A DNA stretch of 64,000 nt from positions 117,582,318 through 117,646,317 of the forward strand of contig NC_053041.3 of the NCBI RefSeq assembly GCF_002575655.3. The letters are read 5' to 3'. Below are positions 61,117-64,000 of this stretch, piece by piece. Each line of letters starts with the position of its first letter. Position 1 is the stretch's first letter. This DNA comes from Aegilops tauschii subsp. strangulata (lineage: Eukaryota > Streptophyta > Magnoliopsida > Poales > Poaceae). A model generated the notes under the pieces. The model was not told the origin of the DNA, made no database searches, and saw only the letters and a program-made list of their open reading frames with translations. Made by a program: the position numbers and the translations under genes.

Positions 61117-61721
61117 GTGCGATCCAAGCAGGCCCCAAATTACCATCCTGCTTCCAGCGCCAGTGGTTCCATCTTGTAGGCTGTCACATTGCTAGTAGTG
61201 GGTAACAATGCTGCAGTAGGCAATAGTTCATCGGAACATTTTAGCATTACTACATTTTCTAATCCATCCCAATCCTCGCATCTTCAGTGCCCACCACTGG
61301 ACAATGGCTATCATGTTTGGCATGCATTACTAAACAGATTTCGAGCTGACTTGGCCATCATCAGTACTAAGTTATTCCATCCCTAGCAAAGAAAGCATCT
61401 TTTGATGTTTGTCGCCCTGGTGTTTCTTAAAATCCGACTACACTCAGCTTTCTATGAATAAGGGCTCCTCCCCTCCTCTTATAAAGCAAAACTTCAATGC
61501 CATTTACGGCAGTGCAAGGACTGAAGCAACAAATTTTACACCATCCTTATTTAAGGAGATGAATATCTTCCATTTCAACTGCTTTTCTAACAACACATAA
61601 TTTTGAGTAACAATCGCATACCTTTGGTTTGAGTAATTAGATGGCCGCTTGCAATTGCGTGTTCACCGTGGTTGTTTTTTACAAGTGCCTCCGATGAACT
61701 TTTCGGCAAAATGAGTATCAC
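61117..61721. repeat. Dispersed duplication, copy 2, interrupted by a LINE
   Basis: The counterpart of 59863-60531. Homology stops at GAGTATCAC (61721), exactly where the LINE 3' end begins. Copy 1 continues past the equivalent GAGTTTCAC. Confidence 0.85.
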
Positions 61722-62542
61722 TTTTTTCATAAAGGAGGATTACCCCCGGCTAGTACATCAAGCGACGTACACACCCAAGATCTTTATTGCATTATTCAAC
61801 TGCGCCTTACAAAATAAATACATAGATCAACCGAAAGACATCTTCATGGCGAAAATTATCGCCCTACCTACAAGATGGAGATGTGCCCTGACCTCGCGCC
61901 ACACACACCAAGAAATCTGGCGATCTAAAGTGGCTTGCCAAATGAAAATTTGAATCTTAAGAGGAACTTGTATAGCCCATAGTGCCTTGGCAAAGCGAAC
62001 TTTAGGACCTTCTACAAGTATGGGGGTAGGTAGATTTGACAGAGAAGCTACCCGAAGCTTCGAGATCCTAGCTAATAGTGTCCATGAGGGAGTTGGTAGT
62101 TACAGGCTGTAAAAGATTCATGAGAGCTTCCCAAGCAATTTGTTTCATTCGTCGTGAGCGATCGAAGAAAACCCACGTTGGCACTACCGGACGCAAACAC
62201 CTACTAACCAGAATGTGGGGATCCGCCCTGATGACAAACAGAGAGGGAAAGGATGCGTAAAGATTGCGCAAAAAAAAGGAAAGGATGCGTAAAGAGGTTT
62301 GTCTGGAATCCATTTGGCTAACAAGAATTTGGTGTCAAGACGGTTCCACTTTGGTGTTACAAGCAAAGAAATAAGAGCTGGGGAAGTATTTGGCTTTAAG
62401 TAACCGCGCCCAAAGTCCGTCGTCGTCCTGTGAGATTTTCCAAATCCATTTGGTTATAAGGGCGAGGTTCATCTTTCTAGAATTCAAAATCCCGAGGCCT
62501 CCTTAGTTTTTATGTCTGCCTATGTGACCATATGATATTTGC
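61722..62542 (-). pseudogene. LINE ORF2 C-terminal part and 3' end
   Basis: Read on the minus strand from 62542 the frame gives NSRKMNLALITKWIWKISQD, DDGLWARLLKAKYFPSS and WIPDKPLYASFPSLFVIRAD. A zf-RVT-like segment follows (VPLKIQIFIWQATLDR), and a 3' UTR ending GCCGGGGGTAATCCTCCTTT plus a short A-run. Frameshifts and stops (for example after the VEPS reading) make it a relic. It is a plant L1-type non-LTR element. RT sequence continues across the Mutator-like insertion at 63586. Confidence 0.87.
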
Positions 62543-63585
62543 GAGTAAATAGCATAAAACTACTAGTTTATAGGCTAGGGTTCCAAAAAAACTACCAGTT
62601 TTTAATTTTTCTCGCATAACTACTAAGTGGGTAGCCGGCTGTTTAGAAAAACCCAAAATCTTCGTTGTTAAAAAATTAAGCAGGTTTATGACAGGTCAGG
62701 CCCACACCTAAACGATCCGTCTATATTTGACCGTTTGTTTGATCGTTAACTGACATGTGGGTCCCACATGTCAGTGTCTTGAAACTTTTCAAAAACGCCA
62801 TCAGGTCCCTGCAAACTTTTCAAAAACGCAATCAGGTCCCTGCAATCTTTTGAAAAAAGCAATCGGGTCCTCCCGTGGTCGTGCGCCAGCAGCCGCCATG
62901 GAGCTCTCTTCCGTCACGACCAGCAACCATGGCGCCGCCGTGGAGCTCCCTTCCGTCGCGGGCGGCGCGTGGAGCTCCCTTCCATCGCGACCAGCAGCCA
63001 TGGCGCCGAGCAGCGGCGCCGCCGTGGAGCTCCCTTTCATCGCGACCGTCCATGCCGGCGGGGCAGCGCCTTTGGCCGGTGGCGCCATGGCTCCGTGGAG
63101 GGAGGCATGTCGGGCGCCATGGCTGCAGGCTGAGGCTGGCGGCGCGTTAGGGGAGAAGATGCCACGGTGAGGAGAATAGGTTCCAGGGAGAGGGGGCAAT
63201 AGTGGAGGCGGAGGAGCGGCCGGCCGACGCCGACGAGGTGGAAGAGGGGCGACCGACGCTGGTGGAAGGAGGGGCGACCAGCGCTGGGGGAAGGAGCGGC
63301 GGTCGGCGCTCCATCGACCTCCTGGGGAAGAAGAGAGGCAGGAGGAGTAAAGAGAACGAGGAAGAGAGCTGACATGTGGACCCCACATGTCACTTAACGG
63401 TCAAACAATTAGTTTTCTTACGTGCGGGTCCCAATTGTCATAATCACGATCAATTGTAAAGCACCGGATGTTTTGGGTTTTTTGAAACAGCCGACCAACC
63501 ATTTGGTGGTTATCTTAGAAAAATTAAAAACTGATAGTTTTTTGGAACTCTAGCCTGTAAAATAGTAGTTTTATGCTATTTACTC
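62543..63585. mobile_element. Mutator-like element with long TIRs and a GC-rich core
   Basis: 1043 bp. The left end GAGTAAATAGCATAAAACTA is matched in reverse from 63585 (GAGTAAATAGCATAAAACTA). Inverted similarity continues for roughly 200 bp, including CATGTGGGTCCCACATG near 62755 and CATGTGGACCCCACATG near 63372. The TSD is 9 bp, GATATTTGC (62534-62542 and 63586-63594). The core has a 30-bp repeat x3 (62781, 62811, 62842) and GC-rich repeats around TGGAGCTC (62899, 62941, 62970, 63025). No MURA transposase is present. The GC-rich core could be captured genic DNA (Pack-MULE). Confidence 0.92.
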
Positions 63586-64000
63586 GATATTTGCATTTTT
63601 GGGATCGACTTCCTAGAAAAATTCTAGCCTGCACTTTCTCAAATTCAGAGTGTACACCTTCTAAACAAGCCCATCACAAAGGTAGGAATCGTAGAGAGAC
63701 ACGCGTTAGTCAGCGCAGGACGAGGCGCAGAAGACATGAGCTTCACTTGCAACAGATCACATCTTTTAACAGCCTTCTCCCCGGTAGGATCCCACTCCGA
63801 GTCCACAGTGATTTTGTTAGCGCATGGGAGCCCAAGGTAGCTAATGGGAAAAGAACCGTTAGAACAGTTTAGGAGATCCGCTATCCTTTGACCCTCTTCC
63901 TTGTCCATTCCACTGGAAATCGCTTCACTTTTTGAGTAGTTGATTTTTAACCCTAGCATCCCCACAAAGCAGATGATTAGAATTTTGACCGTGGCTCTTC
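63586..64000 (-). pseudogene. LINE ORF2 reverse transcriptase, C-terminal part
   Basis: The minus-strand reading GLKINYSKSEAISSGMD, then PISYLGLP and TNACLSTIPTFVMGLF, is the region just after the RT catalytic box in plant L1-type LINEs. The FADD-like box lies beyond the window. Small deletions are visible (GLF joins RRCTL). Removing the Mutator-like element and one TSD joins this segment colinearly to 62542. Confidence 0.9.

Noticed and set aside
62757..63388. ORFs on both strands in the Mutator-like core
   Set aside because: Ala/Pro/Ser-biased, built from short tandem repeats and open on both strands. I keep only the possibility of captured genic DNA.

Overview
The window is a plant nuclear genome segment, almost certainly from the wheat/barley tribe (Triticeae). 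The evidence is the repeat content: Angela/WIS/BARE-type Copia LTRs (ends TGTTGGAAATATG and CTACGTTCCCCAACA, PPT next to GTGGGAGAC), the Gypsy LTR family beginning TGATACGTCTCCAACG with a tRNA-Asp primer site, a CACTA element with AGCAGTAGCGC subterminal repeats, and a PIF/Harbinger element with TTA target duplications. I see no intact host gene, no rRNA or tRNA gene, no bacterial feature and no CRISPR array. Family names are from memory; boundaries, target-site duplications (TSDs) and breaks are read from the sequence.

Positions 1-51747 are one Russian-doll nest. From the outside in: Copia-3 (only its 3' end visible, 49711-51747) holds Gypsy-2 (1-5590 and 48136-49710). Gypsy-2's 3' LTR was hit 8 bp from its start by Gypsy-1 (5591-48135, TSD TACGT). 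Gypsy-1 was hit just after its primer site by a CACTA transposon (7288-42444, TSD CAA). The CACTA gene was hit by an outer Copia (9655-38687, TSD CCTTT), that by an inner Copia of the same family (14673-35051, TSD ATTTC), and that by a long-LTR element (19738-31450, TSD GTGTC). All three innermost elements are on the minus strand. Gypsy-2 also carries a Harbinger element (1117-3225, TSD TTA).

Coding content is degenerate. Gypsy-2 carries an orphan ORF where Gypsy-1 carries a gag-like/aspartic-protease ORF, and neither shows reverse transcriptase or integrase. The Harbinger transposase is nearly complete, with two nonsense codons. The CACTA has no TNP2 transposase; its one gene (En/Spm-type N-terminal region plus a Ulp1-like C-terminal region) is split by the 29-kb insertion and carries frameshifts and stops. 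Both Copias share a reverse-transcriptase catalytic box changed from YVDD to YVVN.

Positions 51748-64000 look like older, partly genic DNA. They hold a LINE 3'-end-like fragment, a relic of the last exon of a WRKY factor (53720-53874), scattered minus-strand exon-like segments of an unidentified gene (55094-57540), and a tandem duplication (56557-56910). Next comes an unclassified inverted-repeat element (57735-59589) with a ~160-bp repeat array and a GC-rich core, then a dispersed ~600-bp duplication (59863-60531 / 61117-61721). The window ends in a minus-strand LINE ORF2 relic (61722-64000) split by a 1043-bp Mutator-like element with 9-bp TSDs (62543-63585).
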